Source of the DNA: Aquibium microcysteis | GTDB lineage: Bacteria; Pseudomonadota; Alphaproteobacteria; Rhizobiales; Rhizobiaceae | Assembly: GCF_014495845.1 (NCBI RefSeq) | Contig: NZ_CP061080.1 | Coordinates: forward strand, 4,020,001 to 4,084,000 | Direction of reading: 5' to 3' | Length of the DNA stretch: 64,000 nt | Part shown: positions 9,307 to 16,988 of the stretch, piece after piece | How the letters are laid out: each line of letters starts with the position of its first letter | Numbering within the stretch: the first letter of the stretch is position 1 | Program-made: the position numbers and the translations under genes | Notes under the pieces: model-generated | The model's input: the letters and a program-made list of their open reading frames with translations, nothing else | What the model was told of the DNA's origin: nothing | Databases searched by the model: none

Positions 9307-9816
9307 TCAAGGCAGGGGCGGGATCCGGGCACGCGGCGGGCGCCGCCAGCTCCCCGCGCCGCGGCCGGCGACCAGCCAGTAGGCGATGCCGCCGACCATG
9401 CCGGCCGCAACCGTCTCCACGAGGGCTCCGGGTCCGCCCGGAAGGCCTTCGCGCGGCCGCGGCGGCCCGGGCGGTTCGATGAAGACGGTGCCATCGACCC
9501 CGTAACGGCCCGCCGCCGTCACCAGGATCGCGACCGCGGCACCGGCCAGCGCATAGGCCAGCCAGTCCCGCCAGCCGGCCAGTTCCGAGAGGCCGATGAA
9601 GACCGCTGCCGGGAAGAAGGCGAAATTGGCGAACATCACCGCCAGGATGCCGGCCGAAACGGCGAGCGAACCGATCACGAAGCCCGAGGCCTCGCCGCCG
9701 AGGTCCGCGCCGCTGGACCAGACCAGATGCAGGAAAGCGCTCGCCGCGAAGGTCGCGGCGGCATAACCGATCAGGATGGCGAAGAGCCGCCCCATCAGGG
9801 CGAGGACCTGACTCAT
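9307..9816 (-). CDS. Small membrane protein, paralog of the one at 10003
   Basis: A 169-residue protein with four predicted membrane segments, beginning MSQVLALMGRLFAILIGY and ending in a basic Arg/Pro tail. It starts at an ATG with a clear GGGAGG ribosome-binding site. It aligns without gaps over its first 30 residues, and in its last membrane segment (AYWLVAGR), to the product of the gene just upstream on the same strand; both genes are exactly 510 bases long. They look like a tandem duplication that has diverged. I do not recognise the family, and no catalytic residues are visible. Confidence 0.7.
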   Translation of the reverse strand: MSQVLALMGRLFAILIGYAAATFAASAFLHLVWSSGADLGGEASGFVIGSLAVSAGILAVMFANFAFFPAAVFIGLSELAGWRDWLAYALAGAAVAILVTAAGRYGVDGTVFIEPPGPPRPREGLPGGPGALVETVAAGMVGGIAYWLVAGRGAGSWRRPPRARIPPLP

Positions 9817-10002
9817 GACGCCTCCCGGTCCGCGAGCGATCCCGCCGAAGCGGCAAGCCTGAAACCACTGCCCGTCGACGTCGGTCGTCCCCGCAGCCAC
9901 GGGCATGCGCGCCGCATCCCCCCGCGCTGCGGCATCGGCGTCGGGCGGGGCGGGCGGGGCTCGGTCGGCATGGCTGCGGTATGGCGCCGGCGACCGGCGC
10001 GG

Positions 10003-10512
10003 TCAAGACGCCCGCGGGGACTGCGGACGGCGGCTCCGGCGCCAGCCGCCGGCGGTGCGACCGGCGACGAGCCAGTAGGCGAGGCCGCCGACGATTCCGG
10101 CCACCAGGAGGGCTGCCGCCAGAAGCGGTTCCGACACGCCGTCGGCGGCCCCGAGCGGCGCTCCCGGACCGTCCGGGCGTTCGCCGAGCCGGGCGCTCCA
10201 GAACGCCGGCAGCGCGACGATCGCGACGACACCGCCGGCGAGGGCATGGATCGTCCGGCTCCGCCAGCCCGCGACCTCGGCCACGCCGATGGCCACGGCC
10301 GCCGGCACGAACGCGACATAGGCGACGAACAGCGCGACGAAGGGCACCGAGAAGACGACGCTGCCTGCCGCCACCCAGGGCGCCTCGGCGACCCCGAAGC
10401 CGGCGACGGCGAAAAGCGCGACGTGGAGCACGGCGCTCGCCGCGACTGCGGCGCAGCCATAGCCGGCGACGATGAGGCAGAGACGGACGAGGACGAGCCC
10501 GATGCGGCTCAA
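10003..10512 (-). CDS. Small membrane protein with TTG start overlapping the rlmN stop
   Basis: A 169-residue protein with four predicted membrane segments. The start is a TTG at 10510-10512 that overlaps the rlmN stop codon in the arrangement TTGA, implying translational coupling. The choice is supported by gap-free alignment to the ATG-initiated paralog at 9816: [17 protein letters not shown] here against SQVLALMGRLFAILIGY there. Later blocks [14 protein letters not shown] and LAYWLVAGR also match AGWRDWLAYALAGA and IAYWLVAGR. Function unknown. The position behind rlmN suggests cotranscription but says nothing specific about its role. Confidence 0.7.
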   Translation of the reverse strand: MSRIGLVLVRLCLIVAGYGCAAVAASAVLHVALFAVAGFGVAEAPWVAAGSVVFSVPFVALFVAYVAFVPAAVAIGVAEVAGWRSRTIHALAGGVVAIVALPAFWSARLGERPDGPGAPLGAADGVSEPLLAAALLVAGIVGGLAYWLVAGRTAGGWRRSRRPQSPRAS

Positions 10513-11738
10513 GCCTCTCCGTGCCCGGCGATCATCATCGCCTCGAGCGCGAGCCGGTCGCTCTTGCGCATCCGCTCCGATTCCGACTTCAGCTGCCCGC
10601 AGGCGGCGAGGATGTCGCGACCGCGCGGCGTGCGGATCGGCGATGCGTAGCCGGCCGCATTGACGGCGTCGGCGAACTTCTCGATCGTCTCCCAGTCCGA
10701 GCACTGGTAGTTGGTGCCGGGCCAGGGGTTGAACGGGATCAGGTTGATCTTGGCCGGGATGCCCCTGAGCAGCCGCACCAGTTCGCGTGCGTCGGCCAGG
10801 CTGTCGTTGACGTCCTTCAGCATCACGTATTCGAAAGTGATGCGCCGCGCGTTGGAGAGGCCCGGATAGGCGCGGCAGGCGTCCATCAGATCCTTCAGGG
10901 GATACTTCCTGTTGATCGGCACGAGCATGTCGCGCAGGTCGTCGCGCACCGCGTGCAGCGAAATGGCCAGCATGACGCCGATCTCCTCGCCCGTGCGGGC
11001 GATCTCCGGCACCACGCCCGAGGTCGACAGCGTGATGCGGCGCTTCGACAGCGACAGCCCGTCGCCGTCGGAGGCGATCAGCAGCGCCTTCTTGACCTCC
11101 TCGAAATTGTACAGCGGCTCGCCCATGCCCATCATGACGATGTTGGTGATGCGGCGTCCCTCCGCCGGCACGATCGCACCGGCCGGCGTGTCGCGGTCGG
11201 GAAAGTCGCCGAGCCGGTCGCGCGCCGTCATCAGCTGGGTCAGGATCTCCTCGGCCGTCAGGTTGCGCACCAGCTTCTGCGTGCCGGTATGGCAGAACGA
11301 GCAGGTGAGCGTGCAGCCGACCTGGCTCGAGATGCACAGCGTGCCGCGCCCCTCCTCGGGGATATAGACCGTCTCGACCTCCACCGGGCGCCCCGCCCCC
11401 CGCGGCGGAAAGCGGAACAGCCATTTGCGCGTGCCGTCGGACGAGATCTGCTCCTCCACGATCTCCGGACGGGCGACCGAGAAATGCGCATCCAGCGCCG
11501 CGCGCAGATCCTTCGAGATGTTGAACATCTCGGAGAAGTCGGAGACGCGGCGCACATAGAGCCAGTGCCAGAGCTGGCTGGCGCGCATCTTCGCCTGGCG
11601 CTCCGGCACGATTCCGGAGGCCACCAGCGTGTCGGCCAGTTCCTGGCGCGACAGGCCGATCAGCGGAGGCTTCTCCTTCGTGGCGGGACGAAGGGCGTTC
11701 CGCGTCTCGGCGGAAGTGAGGTCGAACGAGAGGGCCAT
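10509..11738 (-). CDS. rlmN: 23S rRNA (adenine2503-C2)/tRNA methyltransferase, radical SAM
   Basis: Methylates C2 of adenine 2503 in 23S rRNA, and adenine 37 in some tRNAs, using radical SAM chemistry in the cytoplasm. The roughly 409-residue product carries the CxxxCxxC cluster motif ([11 protein letters not shown], about residue 125), the [11 protein letters not shown] block and the conserved late cysteine in [12 protein letters not shown] start at [13 protein letters not shown] (11738); an in-frame ATG at 11816 would add 26 residues of unlikely composition. The stop overlaps the TTG start of the next gene. Confidence 0.95.
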   Translation of the reverse strand: MALSFDLTSAETRNALRPATKEKPPLIGLSRQELADTLVASGIVPERQAKMRASQLWHWLYVRRVSDFSEMFNISKDLRAALDAHFSVARPEIVEEQISSDGTRKWLFRFPPRGAGRPVEVETVYIPEEGRGTLCISSQVGCTLTCSFCHTGTQKLVRNLTAEEILTQLMTARDRLGDFPDRDTPAGAIVPAEGRRITNIVMMGMGEPLYNFEEVKKALLIASDGDGLSLSKRRITLSTSGVVPEIARTGEEIGVMLAISLHAVRDDLRDMLVPINRKYPLKDLMDACRAYPGLSNARRITFEYVMLKDVNDSLADARELVRLLRGIPAKINLIPFNPWPGTNYQCSDWETIEKFADAVNAAGYASPIRTPRGRDILAACGQLKSESERMRKSDRLALEAMMIAGHGEA

Positions 11739-12061
11739 GGTCGCGCTGAGATAAGGTCGGCCGCAGCCGAATGCCAATGTGGCGGGCCTTCTAGCAGGAA
11801 ATGTCCTGCCGGTCACGCCCGCCGCGGACGACGCTCGGGCGCCGCCCGGAGGCAGCCCGTCGGCCTCGATTCATCCGGTTCCGGTCACGCGCGTTCGCTT
11901 TCGCGATCCGAGGCCGATCCTGCGCCACGTCGGGGAGGATTCCGGTCAGGCGCTCGGCCGAGGCGGCCGACATGGGTCGGGCGGGCCCCGCTCATCTTCC
12001 GGACGGGCCGGTCGCCAGCCGCGGCGCCCGACCGCTCGCCCGCGCCGGGGCGGCCGGCTGC
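11739..12061. other. Spacer between the IalB-like gene and rlmN, no gene seen
   Basis: This 323-base stretch lies upstream of rlmN and downstream of the IalB-like gene. It presumably holds the rlmN promoter. Open frames in it are Arg/Pro/Ala-rich and lack homology signals or ribosome-binding sites. No convincing hairpin terminator was found. Confidence 0.5.
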
Positions 12062-12565
12062 CTATTTGCAGGCCGAGATCGAATCGAGCGCCGCGGAGAT
12101 TCCGCGCAGCGAGAAGGAGTAGTTCGTCGGATTGCCGCGGCCGGACGTGGCGCTCACCTGCATGGCGGAGCCCGACTTCATGGCCGCGACCAGCTGCGGC
12201 TCCTCGGCGGCATTCTCCAGCCAGGCCGATTTCCCCTTGGTGAACAGCAGGAACGACTTGTCGCCCACCTTGACCGTCACCTTCGAGTTCTCCCGGAAGG
12301 CGTAGGAGGCGATGAACTGCGGCTCGAAAGCGACGTTCTGGCCGGGCTTCTGGCTGACGAAGAAGAAGATGTCGCCATGGTCCAGCGTCGACGGCTGCTT
12401 CTCCTTCGGGACCGAAAGCACGTAGCAGACCTTGCCCGCGTCGGCCTGGTACGAATAGGTGCCCCAGTCGTTGTACTGCCCGACCTTGGTGGCCGACTGC
12501 GCCAGGGCAGGCCCCGCCACGGCCATCGCCACGATGCCAGCTGTGATCGAAATCAGTGCACGCAT
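12062..12565 (-). CDS. Invasion-associated locus B (IalB)-family secreted protein
   Basis: A 167-residue exported protein of the IalB family, named for a Bartonella factor but common in free-living Hyphomicrobiales, where its role is unclear. Residues 1-22 form a signal peptide (MRALISITAGIVAMAVAGPA, cleaved after ALA-Q). The mature part contains NDWGTYSYQADAGKVCYVLS and ends SAALDSISACK, with one early and one terminal cysteine, as usual for the family. The chosen ATG has GGCAGGA upstream; an ATG at 12640 would put 25 polar residues before the signal peptide. It diverges from the ECF sigma gene across a 347-base spacer. Confidence 0.82.
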   Translation of the reverse strand: MRALISITAGIVAMAVAGPALAQSATKVGQYNDWGTYSYQADAGKVCYVLSVPKEKQPSTLDHGDIFFFVSQKPGQNVAFEPQFIASYAFRENSKVTVKVGDKSFLLFTKGKSAWLENAAEEPQLVAAMKSGSAMQVSATSGRGNPTNYSFSLRGISAALDSISACK

Positions 12566-12912
12566 TTTGTCCTGCCGTTGTTCTGGTGTGTCCTGATCGA
12601 GCGAATCCGAAGGCGTCCCCCCGGGACCGACTCGCTTCATATTGAATTAATCGCGGTTACCAAATGGTGAACTTCATGCTCATCATCCCGATTCCGCGAT
12701 TGCCGGTGCCTGGTTGGCGCAGGATGCGCACGGGCTGAACGGCCTTCACGAAATGTGAAACGGATGAAAACGGCAACAGTTTGTCCCCGCGCCGGGCCGG
12801 TGACCGGCCCCGATTCCGGTCCGCTCGGAGAAGCCGTATTGCGCCGCGGCGTCGAGCTACGTAGTTTCAGGCGAAACGACTGCCCGGCGACCGGGCCAAG
12901 AGCCTGAGGACG
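12566..12912. other. Divergent spacer between the IalB-like and ECF sigma genes
   Basis: No gene is seen in this 347-base spacer, which should hold both promoters. A small dyad GTTTC-AGGC-GAAAC lies at 12864-12877, 36 bases before the sigma-factor start, and could be a regulatory site. An AT-richer patch near 12640-12665 may be the promoter of the IalB-like gene. Confidence 0.4.
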
Positions 12913-13485
12913 ATGACTGGGCCGCGAGAAGAATATGCACGCCTTGCGGCCCTGGTTGCGGAACGGCGCGACCGCGAGGCGTTCGCCGCGCTGTTCGATC
13001 ATTTCGCGCCGCGCATCAACGGCTATCTGCAGCGGCTGGGCATGGACGGCGGCTCGGCGGAGGACGTCGCGCAGGAGGTGATGGCCGTGCTCTGGCACAA
13101 GGCGCATCTCTTCGATCCGTCGAAATCCTCGCTGGCCACCTGGCTGTTCCGGATCGCCCGCAACCGGCGCATCGACGGGCTGCGCCGCGACCGCTCGCAC
13201 CTGATCGATCCCGACGACCCGATCCTCCACCCGGAGGGCGAGGAGGCGCCCGACGTCGCCATGGACGCCGGCATGCGCGACGAGCGCGTGCGCGTCGCCA
13301 TCGCCACCTTGCCGGGCGAGCAGGTCGAGCTGATCCGGCTCGCCTTCTTCGTCGGGCTCTCCCACAGCCAGATCGCCGACCAGACCGGCCTGCCGCTCGG
13401 CACCGTGAAGTCGCGCATCCGGCTCGCCTTCGGCCGGCTGCGCAAGGCGATCGAGGCCGATCCCAGGGTCGACGTCGACGCCTGA
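12913..13485 (+). CDS. ECF-type RNA polymerase sigma factor
   Basis: A 190-residue extracytoplasmic-function sigma factor. Region 2 (about residues 20-90) contains FDHFAPRINGYL, the EDVAQEVMAVLW core-binding helix and WLFRIARNRRIDGLRR. Region 4 (about 130-182) contains LPGEQVELIRLAFFVGLSH and the recognition helix TGLPLGTVKSRIRLAFGRLR. It resembles the RpoE/ChrR-linked alphaproteobacterial type. Members of that type are usually followed by a zinc-binding anti-sigma gene, but here the next gene is convergent and encodes a DUF1232 protein, so no anti-sigma partner is adjacent. The inducing signal is unknown. Confidence 0.93.
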   Translation: MTGPREEYARLAALVAERRDREAFAALFDHFAPRINGYLQRLGMDGGSAEDVAQEVMAVLWHKAHLFDPSKSSLATWLFRIARNRRIDGLRRDRSHLIDPDDPILHPEGEEAPDVAMDAGMRDERVRVAIATLPGEQVELIRLAFFVGLSHSQIADQTGLPLGTVKSRIRLAFGRLRKAIEADPRVDVDA

Positions 13486-13489
13486 TCCG

Positions 13490-13903
13490 CTACCGCGGGC
13501 CGCTGCCGGGGTTTTCGTCCCGCGCCAGATCCTCCAGGAAATCGCGCGCGGCCGTCCGGTGGGCCGGCCGGATGTGCGCGCGGATCGCGCCGAGCGCGGC
13601 GAGCAGGACCGACATGTCGTCGGTGAAGCCGAGGCCGAGGATGAAGTCGGGCAGGAAATCGAGCGGGAGCACGAAATAGGCGAGCGCCGCGAGCAGCGTT
13701 CCGCGCACCCGCGTCGGTGTCCGTTCGTCGAGCGCGCAGAAATAGCCCGCCACGACCTCGTCCATGAAGGGGATGCGGCCGGCCGCCCGGCGCACGGTGC
13801 GCCACAGCCCCTCGCGGACGCGCCGTTCGCGCCTGCGCTCCTCGGCGGCAGGCACGGGGGCGAGGATGTCGGCGATGCGCTCCTGATCAAGGGTCCCGGT
13901 CAT
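13490..13903 (-). CDS. DUF1232 (YkvA-like) membrane-associated protein
   Basis: A 137-residue protein with the DUF1232 core: VRGTLLAALAYFVLPLDFLPDFILGLGFTDD (about residues 67-97, discontinuous motif), whose PLDFLPD segment is the family hallmark. One hydrophobic helix suggests membrane association. Biochemical function is not established for the family. It is 46 bases after phhB and probably the last gene of a thpR-phhB-DUF1232 unit; its stop is only 4 bases from the stop of the convergent sigma factor gene. Confidence 0.85.
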   Translation of the reverse strand: MTGTLDQERIADILAPVPAAEERRRERRVREGLWRTVRRAAGRIPFMDEVVAGYFCALDERTPTRVRGTLLAALAYFVLPLDFLPDFILGLGFTDDMSVLLAALGAIRAHIRPAHRTAARDFLEDLARDENPGSGPR

Positions 13904-13949
13904 GCGGATGATGTGGGGACGCCGCATTTCGCGCGCAAGAACGGGGGCG

Positions 13950-14246
13950 TCAGGTCCGGGCGAATCCGTCCATCTTGCGTGCGAGCCTGACGTCCAGTTC
14001 GGTGATCCCGCCGGCGTCGTGGGTGGAGAGCGTTACCTGAACCGTCCTGTAGACGTTCGACCACTCCGGGTGGTGGTCCATCTTCTCCGCCGCCAGCGCC
14101 ACGCGGCTCATGAAGCCGAAGGCCTCGTTGAAGGTGCGGAAGGTGAAGGTCCGGGTGATCGCGGATCGCCCCTCGACCAGGCTCCATCCGTCGAGTTCGG
14201 TGAGCGCCTGCACGATCGCGGCGTCGTCCAGCCGGGCGGACGCCAT
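13950..14246 (-). CDS. phhB: 4a-hydroxytetrahydrobiopterin dehydratase (pterin-4a-carbinolamine dehydratase)
   Basis: A 98-residue cytoplasmic enzyme that dehydrates 4a-hydroxytetrahydropterin to regenerate the cofactor of aromatic amino acid hydroxylases; DCoH/PCD family. The active-site block EKMDHHPEW (H58, H59, P60) and the following [17 protein letters not shown] strand are diagnostic, and the length is typical. It begins 1 base after the thpR stop, so the two are probably translationally coupled. No phenylalanine hydroxylase gene is present in the window. Confidence 0.93.
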   Translation of the reverse strand: MASARLDDAAIVQALTELDGWSLVEGRSAITRTFTFRTFNEAFGFMSRVALAAEKMDHHPEWSNVYRTVQVTLSTHDAGGITELDVRLARKMDGFART

Positions 14247-14247
14247 C

Positions 14248-14841
14248 TCAGCGCCACACCTGATGGGGTTCGCCCCCGGCATGGGCGCTGCCGGTTCCCG
14301 ACCGGGCGCCGTCGAGCGGCCAGGCCTCCTCGACCACGTAGGGACCCCCGCCCACCGAATCGCGCGACGACATCAGCACGAATCTGCCGACCTTGAAGGG
14401 CATGCTGGCGAAACCGCCATGCCCGGAGAGGTAGGGCGCGAGTTCGGCCGGGCTGATGTTGCGCAGCCGTGCGATCGTCACGTGCGGCGTGAACTTGCGC
14501 GCGTCGGCCGGGGCGCCGTTGCGCAGGCAGATGCGGTCGATCTCGCCCTGCAGCGCGGCGAGTTCCGCCGAGGGAGCCACGCCGGCCCAGAGCGCATGCG
14601 GCTTCCTGTTGCCGAAGGCGCCGACGCCCGACAGCCTGATCTCGAAGGGGGCGCGGCTGATCCGGTCGAGGCCGTTGGCGATGTCGTCGGCGACGTGACC
14701 CTCGACGTCGCCGATGAAGCGCAGCGTGACGTGGTAGTTCTCGACGTCGATCCAGCGGGCTCCGGGAAGGCCGCCGCGCAGCAGCGACAGGGAGAGAGCC
14801 GCGTCGCGCGGGATCTCGAGGGCGGTGAAAAGTCGCGGCAT
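14248..14841 (-). CDS. thpR: RNA 2',3'-cyclic phosphodiesterase, 2H family
   Basis: A 197-residue cytoplasmic enzyme of the 2H phosphoesterase superfamily (LigT/ThpR), which opens 2',3'-cyclic phosphates of RNA termini. The two catalytic HxT motifs are visible: HVTL at residues 37-40 and HVTI at 120-123. The start [11 protein letters not shown] is typical for the family; an ATG at 14949 would add a 36-residue Gly/Ala-rich leader without support. It heads the group with phhB and DUF1232. Confidence 0.92.
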   Translation of the reverse strand: MPRLFTALEIPRDAALSLSLLRGGLPGARWIDVENYHVTLRFIGDVEGHVADDIANGLDRISRAPFEIRLSGVGAFGNRKPHALWAGVAPSAELAALQGEIDRICLRNGAPADARKFTPHVTIARLRNISPAELAPYLSGHGGFASMPFKVGRFVLMSSRDSVGGGPYVVEEAWPLDGARSGTGSAHAGGEPHQVWR

Positions 14842-15493
14842 GGCAGCCTCCTCGAATCGCTCCGTCGACCCAGCGAACCACCGATCGCCCCCCACGGCAA
14901 GCCCCGCCCCCGCCCCGCGCAGCGATTCATGCTGCACCGCACACGCCACTCCCCCACCGCCGCCCCGCCGTCCCGTGACCCAAGGCCCTCAACACCCCCC
15001 ACCTTCGTCATCCCGGAACGGCGTCCAAGCGCAGCGCAGGACGCCGTATCCGGGATCCATGCCTCGCCGGCCGCGCCCCGCGATCCGGTGCACGACGAGG
15101 CATACGCCGCCGACCGCCGGCGCCGTCCACGGTCGTCGCCGTGGTCACCGTCGTCGCCGCATCCGCCAGCCTCGCGCCCCCCCTCCGTCGTCGCTGCGCG
15201 ACGCCACCTCCGCCCCCACTGCGTGGGGTGGAGGATAGCCCGCCGCCAGCGCTGCCGCCCATCCTCCAACCCCACGCAGTGGGGGGGAGGTGCCGAGCGC
15301 AGCGAGGCGGAGGGGGGGACCGCGCCGGACCAGTCCGGGACGGTCGACGTCCGGCACGACGGACGTGGCGTGCAGGAAGAAACGTCCGCGTCACCGCCAG
15401 CGAAATCAACCGCTTGCACGAAATTTCGGCCGCTCTTTCCACACCCCCGACCCCTGGCCCCATACTGCACCCCGGTCGAAGGAGGACGACGAC
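14842..15493. other. Gene-free, repeat-rich spacer
   Basis: No credible gene is seen in this 652-base stretch. Open frames on both strands are Pro/Arg/Ala-rich artefacts. It contains the long imperfect palindrome listed at 15178-15318. The 5' part (14940-15180) is rich in CCC/CGG runs and holds the promoter side of thpR; the 3' end leads into the ribosome-binding site of the gene at 15494. Confidence 0.55.
15178..15318. repeat. RIME-like long imperfect palindrome
   Basis: Two arms of about 58 bases (15178-15236 and 15261-15318) are imperfect reverse complements around a 24-base centre. The inner 32 bases of each arm (15205-15236 and 15261-15292) match with two small differences. The arms include the CCCCACTGCGTGGGG/CCCACGCAGTGGGG core and outer CCTCC/GGAGG runs. 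Size, layout and intergenic position fit the rhizobial intergenic mosaic elements (RIME), whose members are scattered through Hyphomicrobiales genomes. Confidence 0.7.
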
Positions 15494-15913
15494 GTGGGCG
15501 GGTCGCGGGGGGATGGACGGAAGCTGAGACGGATCATCGCGACGCTGGTCGCGCTGGCCGGCCTCGCCGACGCCGCCGCCGGCCGCGCCCATCCCGTGCG
15601 CTGGCTGGTGCTGTTCTTCCTGCGCCGCGGCGAACGCGTCGCGCTCGACCACGTCGCCTGGGAGCTCGGCGTCAAGCCGGCGGTTCTGGCGGCCGAACTC
15701 GCGCCCGCGGCCGGCCCCGGCGACGCCGGCCCGATGGATGCCGTCCTGATGGCCTGGCGCCTGCGCTGGCTCGCCATGGTGCTCGGCGCCCTGCTCGAAC
15801 GCTCCGGCGGCCGCGACCGGGTGCCCGGCCGGACCGCCTGCGGCCCGGGTACCGGCGCGCTCACGCTCGAACGCGCGCCCGTCCTGCCGCCGCGGGCACC
15901 CGACACGTCGTAA
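15494..15913 (+). CDS. Hypothetical protein with short hydrophobic segments
   Basis: A 139-residue predicted protein starting at a GTG with a good GAAGGAGGA ribosome-binding site 6 bases upstream. Residues 12-40 contain an LVALAGLADAAAGRAHPVRW segment followed by LVLFFLRRGERVALDHVAWE, which resembles small hypothetical proteins of Hyphomicrobiales. A second hydrophobic patch lies near residues 80-96. The C-terminal 40 residues are Arg/Pro/Gly-rich, and the final codons fall in a 23-base direct repeat that recurs just after the stop. No function can be assigned. The good ribosome-binding site and the non-random hydrophobic pattern support its being real. Confidence 0.5.
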   Translation: MGGSRGDGRKLRRIIATLVALAGLADAAAGRAHPVRWLVLFFLRRGERVALDHVAWELGVKPAVLAAELAPAAGPGDAGPMDAVLMAWRLRWLAMVLGALLERSGGRDRVPGRTACGPGTGALTLERAPVLPPRAPDTS

Positions 15914-15947
15914 GGCGAGCCGTTCCGCCGCGGGCGCCCGACACGTC
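15887..15947. repeat. Direct repeat of 23 bases spanning a stop codon
   Basis: The segments 15887-15909 and 15925-15947 are identical except for one base (core CGCGGGC-CCCGACACGTC). They lie 38 bases apart start to start. The first copy encodes the last residues of the hypothetical gene, and the second lies just after its stop. Confidence 0.7.
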
Positions 15948-16024
15948 CTTGCGCCGGCCGCGCCGCGGCCAGGGCCATGACCGTCCCTGCGCCGGCAGCC
16001 CCGCAGATCCCCGCACCCCGACAG

Positions 16025-16050
16025 GCCGGGCGGCAAAGCCGCCTCCCGGC
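16025..16050. terminator. GC-rich hairpin, possible terminator
   Basis: GCCGGG-CGGC (16025-16034), an AAA loop, then GCCG-CC-t-CCCGGC (16038-16050). The stem is perfect except for one bulged T. It lies 111 bases after the stop at 15913. No T-tract follows, so it may be a structural element and not an intrinsic terminator. Confidence 0.4.
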
Positions 16051-16070
16051 CCGCAGGTGTTGGCGAAAAA

Positions 16071-16151
16071 GCGGGGACGGTTTCCGGAATTGGGGGTCGT
16101 CCGTCGGAAACGGCAGCCCCCGGCGCCCGAATTCGAGAAAACGTCCCTGCG
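16071..16151. repeat. Imperfect intergenic palindrome
   Basis: The left arm (from 16071, GCGGGGACGGTTTCCGGAATT) and the right arm ending at 16151 (CGAATTCGAGAAAACGTCCCTGC, written here as positions 16128-16150) are imperfect reverse complements sharing GGGACG-TTT-C-GAATT. Inner GGGGG/CCCCC runs also pair. It may be a second family of dispersed palindromic element. Confidence 0.4.
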
Positions 16152-16265
16152 TTTCCCCCTCGGTTCAGCGCCATCCGGATCGCCGGCCCCCCTCGCCCGA
16201 ATTCGGTACCAAAGCTGTCCCGGATTTCCCCGTCGCTCCACACAAGCCGCGGCGGCGGCGATGCG

Positions 16266-16901
16266 TCAGTCGAGCGCCGCCAGCGCCTGCTCCACGGTGG
16301 GCAGGGCCTTTTCGACCATGCGGTCGACGCCTTCGGCATTGGGATGCATCCCGTCGTCGAGGAGCAGCGACCCGTTGGCTGCGACGCCGTCGAGGAAGAA
16401 CGGGTAGAGGATCAGCCCGTGTTTCTCCGCCAACCGCGGGAAGATGCCGTTGAAGGAGGCGATGAAGTCCTGGCCGAGATTGGGCGCGGCCACCATTCCG
16501 GCGAGCAGGACGGCGATGCCGCGCTCCTTCAGGCGCGCGATCATGGCGTCGAGATTGCGCTCGGTGATCTCCGGCGAGATCCCGCGCAGCATGTCGTTGG
16601 CCCCCAGTTCGAGAATCACGAGATCGGTCCCGTCCGGCACCGACCAGTCGAGCCGCGACAGGCCGCCGCTCGTCGTGTCGCCCGAGACGCCGGCATTGGC
16701 CACCGTCACGTCATGGCCCTTCGCGCGCAGCGCCGCTTCCAGCTTCTCCGGAAAGGACTGCCCGGCATCGAGCTGGTACCCCGCCATCAGGCTGTCGCCG
16801 AAGCCGACGATCTCCACCGGTTCGGCCGCGGCCGCGAGAACCGAACCCGCCCAGACCAATCCGGCAGCGGCGAAAACGCGTAGCATCTGTTTGAAAGCCA
16901 T
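16266..16901 (-). CDS. tesA: Periplasmic SGNH esterase / lysophospholipase L1-like (TesA)
   Basis: A 211-residue exported SGNH hydrolase of the TesA (acyl-CoA thioesterase I/arylesterase/lysophospholipase L1) type. Residues 1-26 form a signal peptide ending VLAAAAE. Block I is GFGDSLMAGY with nucleophile Ser37, block II is the Gly in NAGVSGDT, block III is ELGANDMLRG and block V is DGMHPNAEG with the catalytic Asp and His. It is divergent from the YbbA/YbbP-type ABC transporter at 16989, the same neighbourhood as tesA-ybbA-ybbP in many proteobacteria, which suggests a shared role in envelope lipid turnover. Confidence 0.93.
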   Translation of the reverse strand: MAFKQMLRVFAAAGLVWAGSVLAAAAEPVEIVGFGDSLMAGYQLDAGQSFPEKLEAALRAKGHDVTVANAGVSGDTTSGGLSRLDWSVPDGTDLVILELGANDMLRGISPEITERNLDAMIARLKERGIAVLLAGMVAAPNLGQDFIASFNGIFPRLAEKHGLILYPFFLDGVAANGSLLLDDGMHPNAEGVDRMVEKALPTVEQALAALD

Positions 16902-16988
16902 TGACGACCACCCATATCTGACCGGGCCGACCGCTCGCGCCGCCGCATCCGAACCACGTCTTCTCCAACCATATAGGGTCCGCTTCCG

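Larger units (their letters stand above)
15914..16265. other. Gene-free spacer with hairpins between the hypothetical gene and tesA
   Basis: This 352-base convergent spacer has no credible gene. It holds one copy of the direct repeat, a strong hairpin at 16025-16050 and an imperfect 80-base palindrome at 16071-16151. These would be expected to end transcription from both sides, although no clear T-run was found. Confidence 0.5.

Noticed and set aside
15178..15318. Reading the palindrome as a CRISPR unit
   Set aside because: A single mirror-image pair with no regularly spaced direct repeats or spacers; no cas genes in the window.
14110..16407. 765-codon plus-strand frame across thpR, spacer and hypothetical gene
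   Set aside because: It runs across real genes on the other strand and a repeat-rich spacer, and is Pro/Arg/Ala-rich with no conserved segment.
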